DNA of 5,901 bases from an uncultured Clostridia bacterium (lineage in GTDB: Bacteria > Bacillota > Clostridia > Oscillospirales > Oscillospiraceae): contig CAMHRJ010000150.1 in the NCBI GenBank assembly GCA_946187475.1, forward strand, positions 1 to 5,901. The letters run 5' to 3'. Each line of letters opens with the position of its first letter. Position 1 is the stretch's first letter. This document shows, piece by piece, positions 1-5,321 of this stretch. The translations under genes were made by a program, and so were the position numbers. The notes under the pieces were generated by a model, which saw nothing but the letters and a program-made list of their open reading frames with translations, ran no database searches and was not told the DNA's origin.

Positions 1-692
1 AGTTCGCCTTCAAGTCCATGATGGAGCGCGCCAAGGCCTACATCATCAAGGCCGCCACCATCATCCTGATCTGCAACACTCTGGTGCAGATCATGCAGAC
101 CTTCAACTGGCAGTTCCAGGTGGTGGAAGAGGGCATGGAGAACACCTCCATCCTGGCTTCCATCGCTTCTCCCTTCGCCTTCCTGCTGATTCCTCTGGGC
201 TTCGGCGTGTGGCAGCTGGCCGCGGCGGCCATCACCGGCTTCATCGCCAAGGAGAACGTGGTCGGCACCCTGGCCGTTGTCTACGGTCTGACCGCCTTCA
301 TCGATGTGGATGAGCTGGCCCTCACCGGCGGCGCCAACAACGTTGCCATGGCCATGGGTCTCACCTCCGTCACGGCTCTGGCTTACCTCTTCTTCAACCT
401 CTATACCCCGCCCTGCTTCGCCGCCATCGGCGCCATGAACTCCGAGATGAAGAGCAAGGGCTGGCTCTGGGGCGCCATCGGCCTCCAGCTGGGCACCGGC
501 TACACCGTGGCCTTCCTGATCTACCAGTTCGGCACCCTCTTCACCGAGGGCCACTTCGGCCAGGCCTTCATCCCCGGCCTCATCGCGGTGCTGTGCATGG
601 TCGCCCTGGTCATCCTGATCGGCCGGAAGACCCGCGCCCACTTCGACGAGCAGTATCGTCTGCACCAGAACGCCCAGGGCGCCAAGGCCTGA
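1..692 (+). CDS. feoB: Ferrous iron transport protein B, C-terminal part (5' end outside window)
   Basis: This is the last ~229 residues of FeoB, the inner-membrane Fe(II) transporter. The frame is open to the left edge (first full codon at 3), so the ATG at 18 is internal and the N-terminal G domain lies outside the window. Seen in the sequence: a hydrophobic helix (IIKAATIILICNTLVQIM), then the conserved FeoB core motif WQLAAAAITGFIAKENVVGT, in which residues around the Gate/Core helices are strongly conserved across the family. It is followed by the Cys-containing TPPCFAAIGAMNSEM motif and two more C-terminal helices, ending in a basic and acidic cytoplasmic-looking tail (GRKTRAHFDEQ). Family knowledge: FeoB moves Fe(II) into the cytosol using its N-terminal GTPase. 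The next gene starts 36 nt downstream and encodes the FeoB-associated Cys-rich peptide, which supports the call. No truncation or frameshift is visible in this part. Confidence 0.97.
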   Translation, partial: FAFKSMMERAKAYIIKAATIILICNTLVQIMQTFNWQFQVVEEGMENTSILASIASPFAFLLIPLGFGVWQLAAAAITGFIAKENVVGTLAVVYGLTAFIDVDELALTGGANNVAMAMGLTSVTALAYLFFNLYTPPCFAAIGAMNSEMKSKGWLWGAIGLQLGTGYTVAFLIYQFGTLFTEGHFGQAFIPGLIAVLCMVALVILIGRKTRAHFDEQYRLHQNAQGAKA

Positions 693-728
693 GCGATCCA
701 CACAAAACCTTAAAAAGGAGGAGATTGC

Positions 729-902
729 ATGAATCTGGCCACCATCCTTGCCGTTGTTGTGCTGGCAGCGGCCCTCTTCCTTGCAGGACACTACATCTAC
801 CGCGAGAAAAAGCGCGGCGTGAAGTGCGTCGGCTGCCCCTACGCAGGCTCCTGCGAGAAACACGGCACACCTCACAAACCCGCGCAAACCTGCGGCAAGT
901 AA
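729..902 (+). CDS. FeoB-associated Cys-rich membrane protein (57 aa)
   Basis: A short gene read as ATG at 729-731 to TAA at 900-902. It has a very strong ribosome binding site (AAAGGAGGAG, 714-723) 5 nt before the start. The protein has one N-terminal membrane helix (about residues 3-23, LATILAVVVLAAALFLAG) and a basic stop-transfer stretch (REKKRG). A Cys-rich tail follows with C33-x2-C36-x5-C42 and a last Cys at 55, plus His45 and His49. This layout and the position directly after feoB match the FeoB-associated Cys-rich membrane protein family common in Firmicutes. Its exact biochemical role is not settled; it has been proposed to stand in for FeoC or to help deliver Fe(II) to or from FeoB. 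Positive residues after the helix suggest the Cys tail is cytoplasmic (inference). It is likely co-transcribed with feoB, and the first intrinsic terminator lies 13 nt after its stop. Confidence 0.93.
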   Translation: MNLATILAVVVLAAALFLAGHYIYREKKRGVKCVGCPYAGSCEKHGTPHKPAQTCGK

Positions 903-915
903 ACATCACCTCAAG

Positions 916-944
916 AAAGAGGCGGGTTCTCCCGCCTCTTTTCA
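916..944 (+). terminator. Intrinsic terminator after the feoB operon
   Basis: A perfect 11-bp hairpin, left arm 916-926 (AAAGAGGCGGG), loop TTCT 927-930, right arm 931-941, with the right arm running into TTTT (939-942). It sits 13 nt after the stop of the FeoB-associated peptide, as expected for the end of that operon. The T-tract is short (4 T, then C), so some read-through into the HMA gene downstream is possible. The last 4 nt of its right arm are shared with the next hairpin, so the two cannot both be fully formed. Confidence 0.85.
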
Positions 945-968
945 AGCTTTCGACGAAAGCTTGAAAAG
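938..968. repeat. Perfect 15-bp inverted repeat with 1-nt centre
   Basis: Left arm 938-952 (CTTTTCAAGCTTTCG) and right arm 954-968 (CGAAAGCTTGAAAAG) are exact reverse complements around a single A at 953. As RNA it would fold with a small loop at CGACG. It overlaps the end of the upstream terminator stem (938-941) and is not followed by a T-tract on the + strand. It is therefore not an ordinary second terminator for + transcripts. It could be a palindromic intergenic unit or an antiterminator-like stem; the sequence alone does not decide. Confidence 0.85.
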
Positions 969-969
969 A

Positions 970-989
970 CAGACGCCAACAGGCGTCTG
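970..989. repeat. Stem-loop: 8-bp perfect inverted repeat, AACA loop
   Basis: Left arm 970-977 (CAGACGCC), loop AACA 978-981, right arm 982-989 (GGCGTCTG). It starts one base after the previous inverted repeat. No T-tract follows (AATGGATC), so a terminator role is unlikely. It is the third of four consecutive hairpins in the 903-1109 intergenic stretch. Confidence 0.8.
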
Positions 990-1003
990 AATGGATCAAA
1001 AAC

Positions 1004-1027
1004 GCGAGGGGAAGCCCATCCCCTCGC
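1004..1027. repeat. Stem-loop: 9-bp perfect inverted repeat with an alternative partner
   Basis: Left arm 1004-1012 (GCGAGGGGA), loop AGCCCA 1013-1018, right arm 1019-1027 (TCCCCTCGC). The end of the right arm can pair instead with a sequence just downstream: CTCGCA (1023-1028) with TGCGAG (1036-1041), loop 1029-1035. This fourth hairpin of the array is preceded by AAAAA (998-1002) and is not followed by a T-tract. The remaining leader (1042-1096) up to the HMA gene is unstructured by eye, and I found no convincing -35/-10 pair in it. Confidence 0.78.
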
Positions 1028-1109
1028 ACTCCCCATGCGAGACTTTCATTCCCACATAAGCTTCTCTGCGTTCGAAATCTTTATTCTTCTCAATACGGAG
1101 GAATCTGAA

Positions 1110-1499
1110 ATGGATAAAGTCATCATCGCTGTCGGCGCGCTGCTGATCGTCTACGCCCTGTGGCAGACGATCCAGAAGTTCCGCGGCAAGTCCAAGGCCA
1201 GCAGCTGCTGCGGCTCTGCGGAAGCCGTCACCGTGAAGAAGGTAGAGGATACGGACCTCTCCCACTATCCCTACCGCTATCGTCTGGCGGTGGAGGGCAT
1301 GACCTGCAGCCACTGCGCCGCTAACGTGGAAAACGCCCTGAACAGCATGCCCGGCGTCTGGAGCATCGTGAATCTGGGCAAAAACGAGGCGGACGTGCGC
1401 ACCAAGCAGCCCACGGAGGCTTCGGCCTTCGCCAAGGCCCTGGAGGCCGCCTCCTACTCTCTGGGCGGCTGCACACTGCTCTCCGGCCCGGAGGCCTGA
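1110..1499 (+). CDS. Membrane-anchored heavy-metal-associated (HMA) domain protein
   Basis: A 129-aa protein. I chose the ATG at 1110 because GGAGGA (1097-1102) lies 7 nt upstream; the in-frame ATG at 1035 has no such site and would add 25 residues ahead of the membrane helix. Residues 3-22 form one membrane helix (KVIIAVGALLIVYALWQTIQ), followed by a basic stretch (KFRGKSK) and a Cys pair at 33-34. An HMA domain covers about 55-120, with the metal-binding motif GMTCSHC (C66, C69), the AANVENALNSMPGV helix, and another Cys at 121. Family knowledge: HMA domains bind soft metals such as Cu(I) or Zn/Cd through CxxC and pass them to partners. The short helix-basic-Cys N-terminus resembles the FeoB-associated peptide upstream, so I infer a related membrane metal-handling role. 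The metal is unknown. It may be read through from feoB or have a promoter I cannot see. A strong terminator follows. Confidence 0.9.
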   Translation: MDKVIIAVGALLIVYALWQTIQKFRGKSKASSCCGSAEAVTVKKVEDTDLSHYPYRYRLAVEGMTCSHCAANVENALNSMPGVWSIVNLGKNEADVRTKQPTEASAFAKALEAASYSLGGCTLLSGPEA

Positions 1500-1511
1500 A
1501 AAAAACAAAAC

Positions 1512-1542
1512 GGTCAAGTCGGTTTCGGCTTGACCTTTTTTT
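1512..1542 (+). terminator. Intrinsic terminator after the HMA gene
   Basis: A 10-bp stem with one G-U pair: left arm 1512-1521 (GGTCAAGTCG), loop GTTT 1522-1525, right arm 1526-1535 (CGGCTTGACC), then seven T (1536-1542). It lies 12 nt after the HMA stop codon and upstream of the CotH gene's promoter, so the two genes are separate transcription units. The A-rich run 1499-1510 could extend the stem by pairing with the T-tract. Confidence 0.93.
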
Positions 1543-1563
1543 GGCAAATGGTGACGGTTGTGG

Positions 1564-1592
1564 TTGACGCTGTGGGTGAAATTTGGTATTCT
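1564..1592 (+). promoter_or_regulatory. Promoter of the CotH gene (sigma-70/sigma-A type)
   Basis: The -35 box is TTGACG (1564-1569, 5 of 6 consensus) and the -10 box is TATTCT (1587-1592, 4 of 6), separated by the optimal 17 bp. The predicted start of transcription is near 1599, giving a leader of about 28 nt. It lies just after the terminator of the previous gene, as expected for an independent unit. The boxes match the vegetative consensus; I see no sporulation-type promoter, but I would not exclude one. Confidence 0.7.
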
Positions 1593-1609
1593 CAAAACAG
1601 ATATTATGT

Positions 1610-1623
1610 AAAGGGCTGGTGAT
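1610..1623 (+). promoter_or_regulatory. Ribosome binding site region of the CotH gene
   Basis: The leader holds AAAGGG (1609-1614) and GGTGAT (1618-1623), two separated pieces of the full anti-16S sequence. The second piece ends only 3 nt before the ATG at 1627. The usual AGGAGG core is missing, so initiation may be weaker than at the neighbouring genes. No other in-frame ATG lies between the predicted transcription start and the signal peptide, so 1627 is still the best start. Confidence 0.5.
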
Positions 1624-1626
1624 ACC

Positions 1627-4371
1627 ATGCAAAAACGAATGGCCAGAGGCTCTTCCCTGCTGCTGGGGCTGTGTCTGGTGCTGATTCTGTCTCTCTGCCT
1701 GCAGGGAAACGCAGTCGCAGCCGAGGATGCGCCCGTGGTCGACAACGGCATCCCCGTGGTGTATCTGCGCATCGACGAATCCCAGGGCACCATCGAGGAC
1801 ATGATGAACAGCCCCGACCACAGCATCTACTGCTACGGCAAACTCACCATCGATGTGCCGGAGGGATTTCACTACTCCGATTTCCCGGATCTGGCCTGCG
1901 TGAGCTTTGCGGATCTCGACATGAGCATCCGTGGCCGCGGCAACTCCACCTGGCGGGAGAGCAAGCGCCCCTTCAAGATCAAGCTGGACAAGAAAGCGGA
2001 CCTCTTCGGTCTGGGCAAAAACAAGCACTGGGTGCTGGTGGCCAACGCCATGGACGCCTCTCTGATGAAGGACCGGCTCACCGCCTGGCTGGGCAATGAG
2101 ATGGGCTTTCCCTTCACGCCCCGGGGCGTGCCCGTGGACGTGGTCATGATCGGCGAGGAATTCGGGGCCCAGTATCTCGGCAGCTATTACTTCAGCGAGA
2201 ACGTGCGCGTGGACGCCAACCGGGTGGACATCGCCGAGCTGACCGAGGAGGACACCGATCCCGCCGCCATCACCGGCGGCTATCTGCTGCAGAACTCCGC
2301 CCAGGTGCGTCTGGGCTCCCCGGACACCTTCTACACCTCCCGTGGCGCCAACTGGGCCACCCATACCCCCTCCTTCGACACCGAGGCGGCGAGCTTTCTC
2401 AAGGGCCTTGCCAACGCCTCCGACGAGAATCTGGCAGCGGCCGAAGAAGCCGAGGACGGCGAGGAGGCCTTCACGGGCAGCGAGCTGGGCAACGCTTACA
2501 AAAACAACGACCAGCAGCAGTACATCCAGGACGCTGTCCAGCATTTCGAGGACGTGCTCTTTGACGAGGGCACGGCCTACCGGGATTTGATGGACGTGGA
2601 GTCGGCGGCGAAATACTGGCTCATCAACCAGATCTCCCGCAACGGCGACGCCTATGCCACCGGCAGCACCTATCTCTATAAGGACCGCGACCCCGAGGAC
2701 GGCGTCAGCAAGTTCTACTGGGGCCCCCTGTGGGACTTCGACTTTGCCTGGAACCACAGCAGCTACACCCAGGGCTTTGAATATGGCCATCTGTGGTGCA
2801 AGCCCATGCTCTATGACAGCGGCGAGGGCGGCTTCCTGCAGGAAGTGCACAAGCAGTGGCCCGTGATGCGTGACGCCCTCCTGCGTCTCATCGAAGACGG
2901 CGGCGTCATGGATCAGTATTACGAGGAGACCAAGGCCTCCGCCGTGCAGGACTACCTGCTGCGCCACCCCGACGCAGAGGATTACGACTATCGTAAGCCG
3001 GTGGAGGCGCTGAAAACCTGGATCCGCGACCGGATCGATTGGGTGGATGCGCACTTCGATGAGCTGGACACCATGATCCACAAGGTGACCTTCTTGGCGG
3101 ACGGCGAGGTATGGAAGACGGACTTCCGCGCGGAAAATGAACCTGTCGAGCCTGACGAGCAGCACCCGGAGCCGGAGGACCGCACCTTTGTGGCCTGGGT
3201 GGATGAGCAGGGCAAGGAAGTGGACTCCAAGGTCACGATCACGGAAGACCGGGTGTTCACCGCGAAGTTCGTAAACGACAGCGAGATCACCCACGGCAAG
3301 GACATTGCCTTGGTCAAAGCCGGCGACGTGATACACTATAACCCGTTTTTCCACACCGTCTATCAGATCGAATATGAGGTGCTGCCCACGGACGCGGACA
3401 ACCGGGCCGTCACCTGGACCACCTCCGACGCCAGCATCGCCACCGTGGACAGTGAGGGCCGCGTGTACTACTCCGCCCCCGGCGAAGTCACGCTGACCGC
3501 CGCGCTGAAGCACGGCACCACCCGCACCTTCACACTGGCCATCGTGGAGGGCGAGCCCGACTATGCCCAGGCCATCAAAGCGGATCAGGACGCCATCCGG
3601 ATGGCCGTGGGCGACCAGCGCCCCTGCACCATCACCACGACGCCGGAGAGCGCGAAGCTCTCTGACTGCACCTACGTTTCGGAGGATCCGAAGATCGTGA
3701 CCGTGGACGAATTCGGTGCGCTGACCGCCGTCGCCCCGGGCGAGACGAAGGTGAAGATCACCGCCGAGAGCCACGACGAAGCCGGGGAGAAAACCACGCT
3801 GGAGGCAGTGGTGACCGTCACCGTTACCGAAAAGGCGCCGGAATACACCATCACGCCCGCAGGGGAGCTCACCTGGCAGAAGGCCAGCAAAGAGGATCTG
3901 AAGCTCACCGTCCAGTGCACCGTGGACGACGAGACCTCCTTCGACCGGTTCACCGGCGTGAAGCTCGACGGTCAGCTGCTGGAGCAAGACAAGGACTACA
4001 CCGTCGAGCGGGGCAGCACCATCGTGACGCTGGCGGAAAAGACGCTGCAGCGGCTGAACGTGGGCGATCACACTCTGGAGGTGCTCTTTACCGACGGCCA
4101 GGCCAAGGCGGCCCTGAAGATCCAGCCCGCCGGAAACGGCCTGCTCTCCGTCGGCAGCGGCACAGCCGCTTCCGGAAGCGGAAGCCAGAGCACCACCAGC
4201 GGCTCCACCAGCTCCGGCCGCACCTCCCCCGTGACCGTCAGCAGAAGCACCGCTTCCAGAGGCACCCCGCGCACCGGCGACGACAGAAGTCCCGTCTGGT
4301 TTGCGCTGGCCGGCTTCAGTCTTGTCTGCTTCGGCCTTGCCTGGAGCAGTCTGCGCAGGCGCGAAGAATAA
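1627..4371 (+). CDS. Secreted, cell-wall-anchored CotH kinase-family protein (914 aa)
   Basis: Domains in order: signal peptide (1-32, MQKRMARG then a long hydrophobic core, likely cut at AVA-A); CotH domain (about 45-482); one InlB/Listeria-Bacteroides-type repeat (about 486-549); two BIG2-like Ig domains (about 557-640 with VTWTTSDASIATVDSEG, and 649-737 with TVDEFGALTAVAPGETKVKI); an X2-like domain (about 740-833, with DKDYTVERGSTIVTL and LNVGDHTLEVLFTDG); a Ser/Thr/Gly linker (841-879); and a sorting signal with TPRTG (880-884), hydrophobic helix and RRR tail. CotH hallmarks seen are RGRGNSTW (102-109), KRPFKIKLDKK (113-123), the NAMDASLMKDRL segment (140-151) and WDFDFAWN (369-376). CotH of Bacillus is an atypical secretory-type protein kinase that phosphorylates spore coat proteins. 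Here the signal peptide and anchor place the protein on the cell surface, so its substrates are unknown and a spore role is not implied. It is monocistronic. Activity is inferred from motif retention only. Confidence 0.93.
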   Translation: MQKRMARGSSLLLGLCLVLILSLCLQGNAVAAEDAPVVDNGIPVVYLRIDESQGTIEDMMNSPDHSIYCYGKLTIDVPEGFHYSDFPDLACVSFADLDMSIRGRGNSTWRESKRPFKIKLDKKADLFGLGKNKHWVLVANAMDASLMKDRLTAWLGNEMGFPFTPRGVPVDVVMIGEEFGAQYLGSYYFSENVRVDANRVDIAELTEEDTDPAAITGGYLLQNSAQVRLGSPDTFYTSRGANWATHTPSFDTEAASFLKGLANASDENLAAAEEAEDGEEAFTGSELGNAYKNNDQQQYIQDAVQHFEDVLFDEGTAYRDLMDVESAAKYWLINQISRNGDAYATGSTYLYKDRDPEDGVSKFYWGPLWDFDFAWNHSSYTQGFEYGHLWCKPMLYDSGEGGFLQEVHKQWPVMRDALLRLIEDGGVMDQYYEETKASAVQDYLLRHPDAEDYDYRKPVEALKTWIRDRIDWVDAHFDELDTMIHKVTFLADGEVWKTDFRAENEPVEPDEQHPEPEDRTFVAWVDEQGKEVDSKVTITEDRVFTAKFVNDSEITHGKDIALVKAGDVIHYNPFFHTVYQIEYEVLPTDADNRAVTWTTSDASIATVDSEGRVYYSAPGEVTLTAALKHGTTRTFTLAIVEGEPDYAQAIKADQDAIRMAVGDQRPCTITTTPESAKLSDCTYVSEDPKIVTVDEFGALTAVAPGETKVKITAESHDEAGEKTTLEAVVTVTVTEKAPEYTITPAGELTWQKASKEDLKLTVQCTVDDETSFDRFTGVKLDGQLLEQDKDYTVERGSTIVTLAEKTLQRLNVGDHTLEVLFTDGQAKAALKIQPAGNGLLSVGSGTAASGSGSQSTTSGSTSSGRTSPVTVSRSTASRGTPRTGDDRSPVWFALAGFSLVCFGLAWSSLRRREE

Positions 4372-4391
4372 GATTTGGAAATTGGAACCGC

Positions 4392-4420
4392 AAAACCCAT
4401 CGGCAATGCCGATGGGTTTT
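4392..4420. terminator. Bidirectional intrinsic terminator between convergent genes
   Basis: A perfect 13-bp stem, left arm 4392-4404 (AAAACCCATCGGC), loop AAT, right arm 4408-4420 (GCCGATGGGTTTT). The arms begin with A4 and end with T4, so the structure has a T-tract in both directions. It lies 20 nt after the CotH stop and 4 nt past the stop of the - strand regulator gene, and so can end both transcripts. On the + strand further T-rich sequence follows (CATTTTATCGTTTTTT). Confidence 0.93.
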
Positions 4421-4424
4421 CATT

Positions 4425-5189
4425 TTATCGTTTTTTGTAGAGCACCAGCTCCGGGTCGGCGCCATCCCTGCCATAGGTGCAGATCAAAAGGAACTCCATG
4501 CATGCCAGAACGCCGAAGCAGCGCTCCCCGCCGAATTCCGACTCCAGCTGGTTGCCCAGATAGGTTTTCCCGTCATCCAGGAACTTCACCTCTGCGCCGC
4601 TTGGCAGTCGGAAGGGCAGATTCACGTAGCTGCCCGCCAGGGCGTTCAGTGCTTCCACCTCGGGCAGACCCTCGATGTGCAGGGCGTTGATCTCGCGTAT
4701 CAGCTGCTGCTTGAAGTCCTCGAACTGGCCGCCGTCGCTGAGCTCCTCGTAGCGCTTCCAATAGTCCAGGGTGGGCAGCAGCTCCTTCATGTACGCCCGG
4801 GCCTGCTCCTCGGGAAAGCCCTCACCCACCATGTGCGGCACGCAGACGCGGATGAGATCGTCCATGTCGCTGTAGGTGTAGGTCCCGTCGGCGTAGCACC
4901 ACTTGCAGTAATCCTCGTTGAGACTGCCGTCGGCGTCCCGGCTGAGGATCGCGTCCTCCAGCGGCATGCCGCAGCACTGGCACCGGAGCTGTCGCGGCTC
5001 GCCCAGCAGCGTGTTGATGGACACATCGAACAGCCGGGACAGCAGCTTCAGGGTTTCCGTGTTGGGCACGGTCTCGCCGGTCTCCCAGCGGGACACCGCC
5101 TGCCGGGTCACGAAGACCTTTTCCGCCAGCTCGTCCTGGGACAGTCCGTTTTTGGTTCGCAGTTCCAGCAAAATATCTTTGGTGTTCAT
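4425..5189 (-). CDS. XRE-family transcriptional regulator with zinc ribbon domain (254 aa)
   Basis: The start is the ATG at 5187-5189 (MNTKDILLEL). AGGGAGGG (5196-5203) lies 6 nt upstream, and the start at 5243 that would add 18 residues is upstream of the -10 box. Residues 5-62 are a Cro/C1-type helix-turn-helix; the recognition helix is near TRQAVSRWETG (28-38). Residues 70-99 form a zinc ribbon of the putative zinc-ribbon type (CQCCGMPL, then YCKWCY): likely ligands are C70/C73 and C95/C98. A helical linker follows (about 105-185). The C-terminal region (about 188-254) has the pattern EVEALNALAGSYVNLPF and KTYLGNQLE, which I believe recurs in such regulators but cannot name as a domain. 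It is likely a DNA-binding regulator with a metal- or redox-sensitive ribbon; signal and targets are unknown. The 19-bp palindrome upstream of its promoter suggests self-control. It converges on the CotH gene. Confidence 0.92.
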   Translation of the reverse strand: MNTKDILLELRTKNGLSQDELAEKVFVTRQAVSRWETGETVPNTETLKLLSRLFDVSINTLLGEPRQLRCQCCGMPLEDAILSRDADGSLNEDYCKWCYADGTYTYSDMDDLIRVCVPHMVGEGFPEEQARAYMKELLPTLDYWKRYEELSDGGQFEDFKQQLIREINALHIEGLPEVEALNALAGSYVNLPFRLPSGAEVKFLDDGKTYLGNQLESEFGGERCFGVLACMEFLLICTYGRDGADPELVLYKKR

Positions 5190-5210
5190 AGAAATCCCTC
5201 CCTGATGCTC

Positions 5211-5238
5211 ATTGTAGCATAGAAGCGCCTGTTCCACA
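5211..5238 (-). promoter_or_regulatory. Extended -10 promoter of the XRE regulator gene
   Basis: Read on the - strand, TACAAT (5211-5216, 5 of 6 consensus) is preceded by TGC (5217-5219), giving an extended -10 box. The -35 region is poor: the best hexamer at usable spacing is TGTGGA (5233-5238, 16-bp spacer). The predicted transcription start is near 5204, giving a short leader of about 15 nt that consists mostly of the ribosome binding site. The -10 box is also flanked by a 5-bp inverted repeat (ATGCT 5205-5209, AGCAT 5216-5220). Confidence 0.65.
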
Positions 5239-5256
5239 CGCAACTTGCAGTTGCGT
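5238..5256. promoter_or_regulatory. 19-bp perfect palindrome, candidate operator of the XRE regulator
   Basis: The arms ACGCAACT (5238-5245) and AGTTGCGT (5249-5256) are exact reverse complements around TGC. There is no T-tract on either side, so it does not look like a terminator. Its centre lies about 43 bp upstream of the predicted transcription start of the XRE gene, touching the weak -35 region. That position suits either repression or activation by a dimeric regulator. XRE regulators often bind such dyads near their own promoters, so self-regulation is a reasonable inference. Its right edge is the first base of the stop codon (complement) of the 21-codon ORF at 5256-5321. Confidence 0.6.
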
Positions 5257-5321
5257 TACCCCAGCGTCATGGCAAGCTCGATTTCATCCGCATTCTCCGT
5301 GATGGGTCTGAGTTCAATCAT
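5256..5321 (-). pseudogene. 21-codon ORF, possible N-terminal stump of a lost gene
   Basis: An ATG at 5319-5321 overlaps the stop of the 99-aa gene by 8 nt (ATGATTGA on the - strand). AAGGGG lies 6 nt upstream, so it has a plausible ribosome binding site and the tight overlap typical of operon genes. The peptide begins MIELRPITENADE and ends at TAA (5256-5258). The opening MIELRPIT resembles the first strand of GNAT acetyltransferases, which often start with M-hydrophobic-x-LRPI-T. That is a weak, short match. The frame stops exactly where the 19-bp palindrome begins, which would fit loss of the rest of a gene. It could also be a real leader or small protein, or chance. Confidence 0.35.

Noticed and set aside
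610..1029. Open frames on either strand across the FeoB tail and the intergenic stem-loops (593-964 +, 610-1029 -)
   Set aside because: They run through the terminator and inverted repeats, give Arg-rich low-complexity peptides, and conflict with the FeoB and FeoB-associated genes, which have strong family motifs.
1035..1109. N-terminal extension of the HMA protein from the ATG at 1035
   Set aside because: There is no ribosome binding site before 1035, while GGAGGA is well placed before 1110. The extension would put 25 residues ahead of a membrane anchor that is complete without them.
1543..1575. Imperfect direct repeats (GGTGACGGTTG / GGTTGACGCTG) near the CotH promoter
   Set aside because: Too short and imperfect to separate from chance in a GT-rich stretch.
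1602..1607. TATTAT as an alternative -10 box for the CotH gene
   Set aside because: There is no usable -35 box at 16-18 bp upstream, and the leader would be too short to hold the ribosome binding site. TTGACG-17 bp-TATTCT is the better pair.
1321..4071. A 916-codon open frame on the - strand opposite the CotH gene
   Set aside because: Its translation is low-complexity and rich in His, Gly, Val and Leu, with no recognisable domain. It runs antisense through the HMA gene end, a clear terminator and the CotH promoter. It is a by-product of GC-rich codon use in the + strand gene, which has clear domains.
3915..5222. A 435-codon open frame on the + strand across the CotH 3' end and the XRE gene
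   Set aside because: It crosses the bidirectional terminator at 4392-4420, has no ribosome binding site, and is antisense to a regulator with clear HTH and zinc ribbon motifs.
5190..5243. 18-residue N-terminal extension of the XRE regulator
   Set aside because: It would start upstream of the predicted -10 box, while AGGGAGGG is well placed before the ATG at 5187-5189 and the HTH begins right after that Met.
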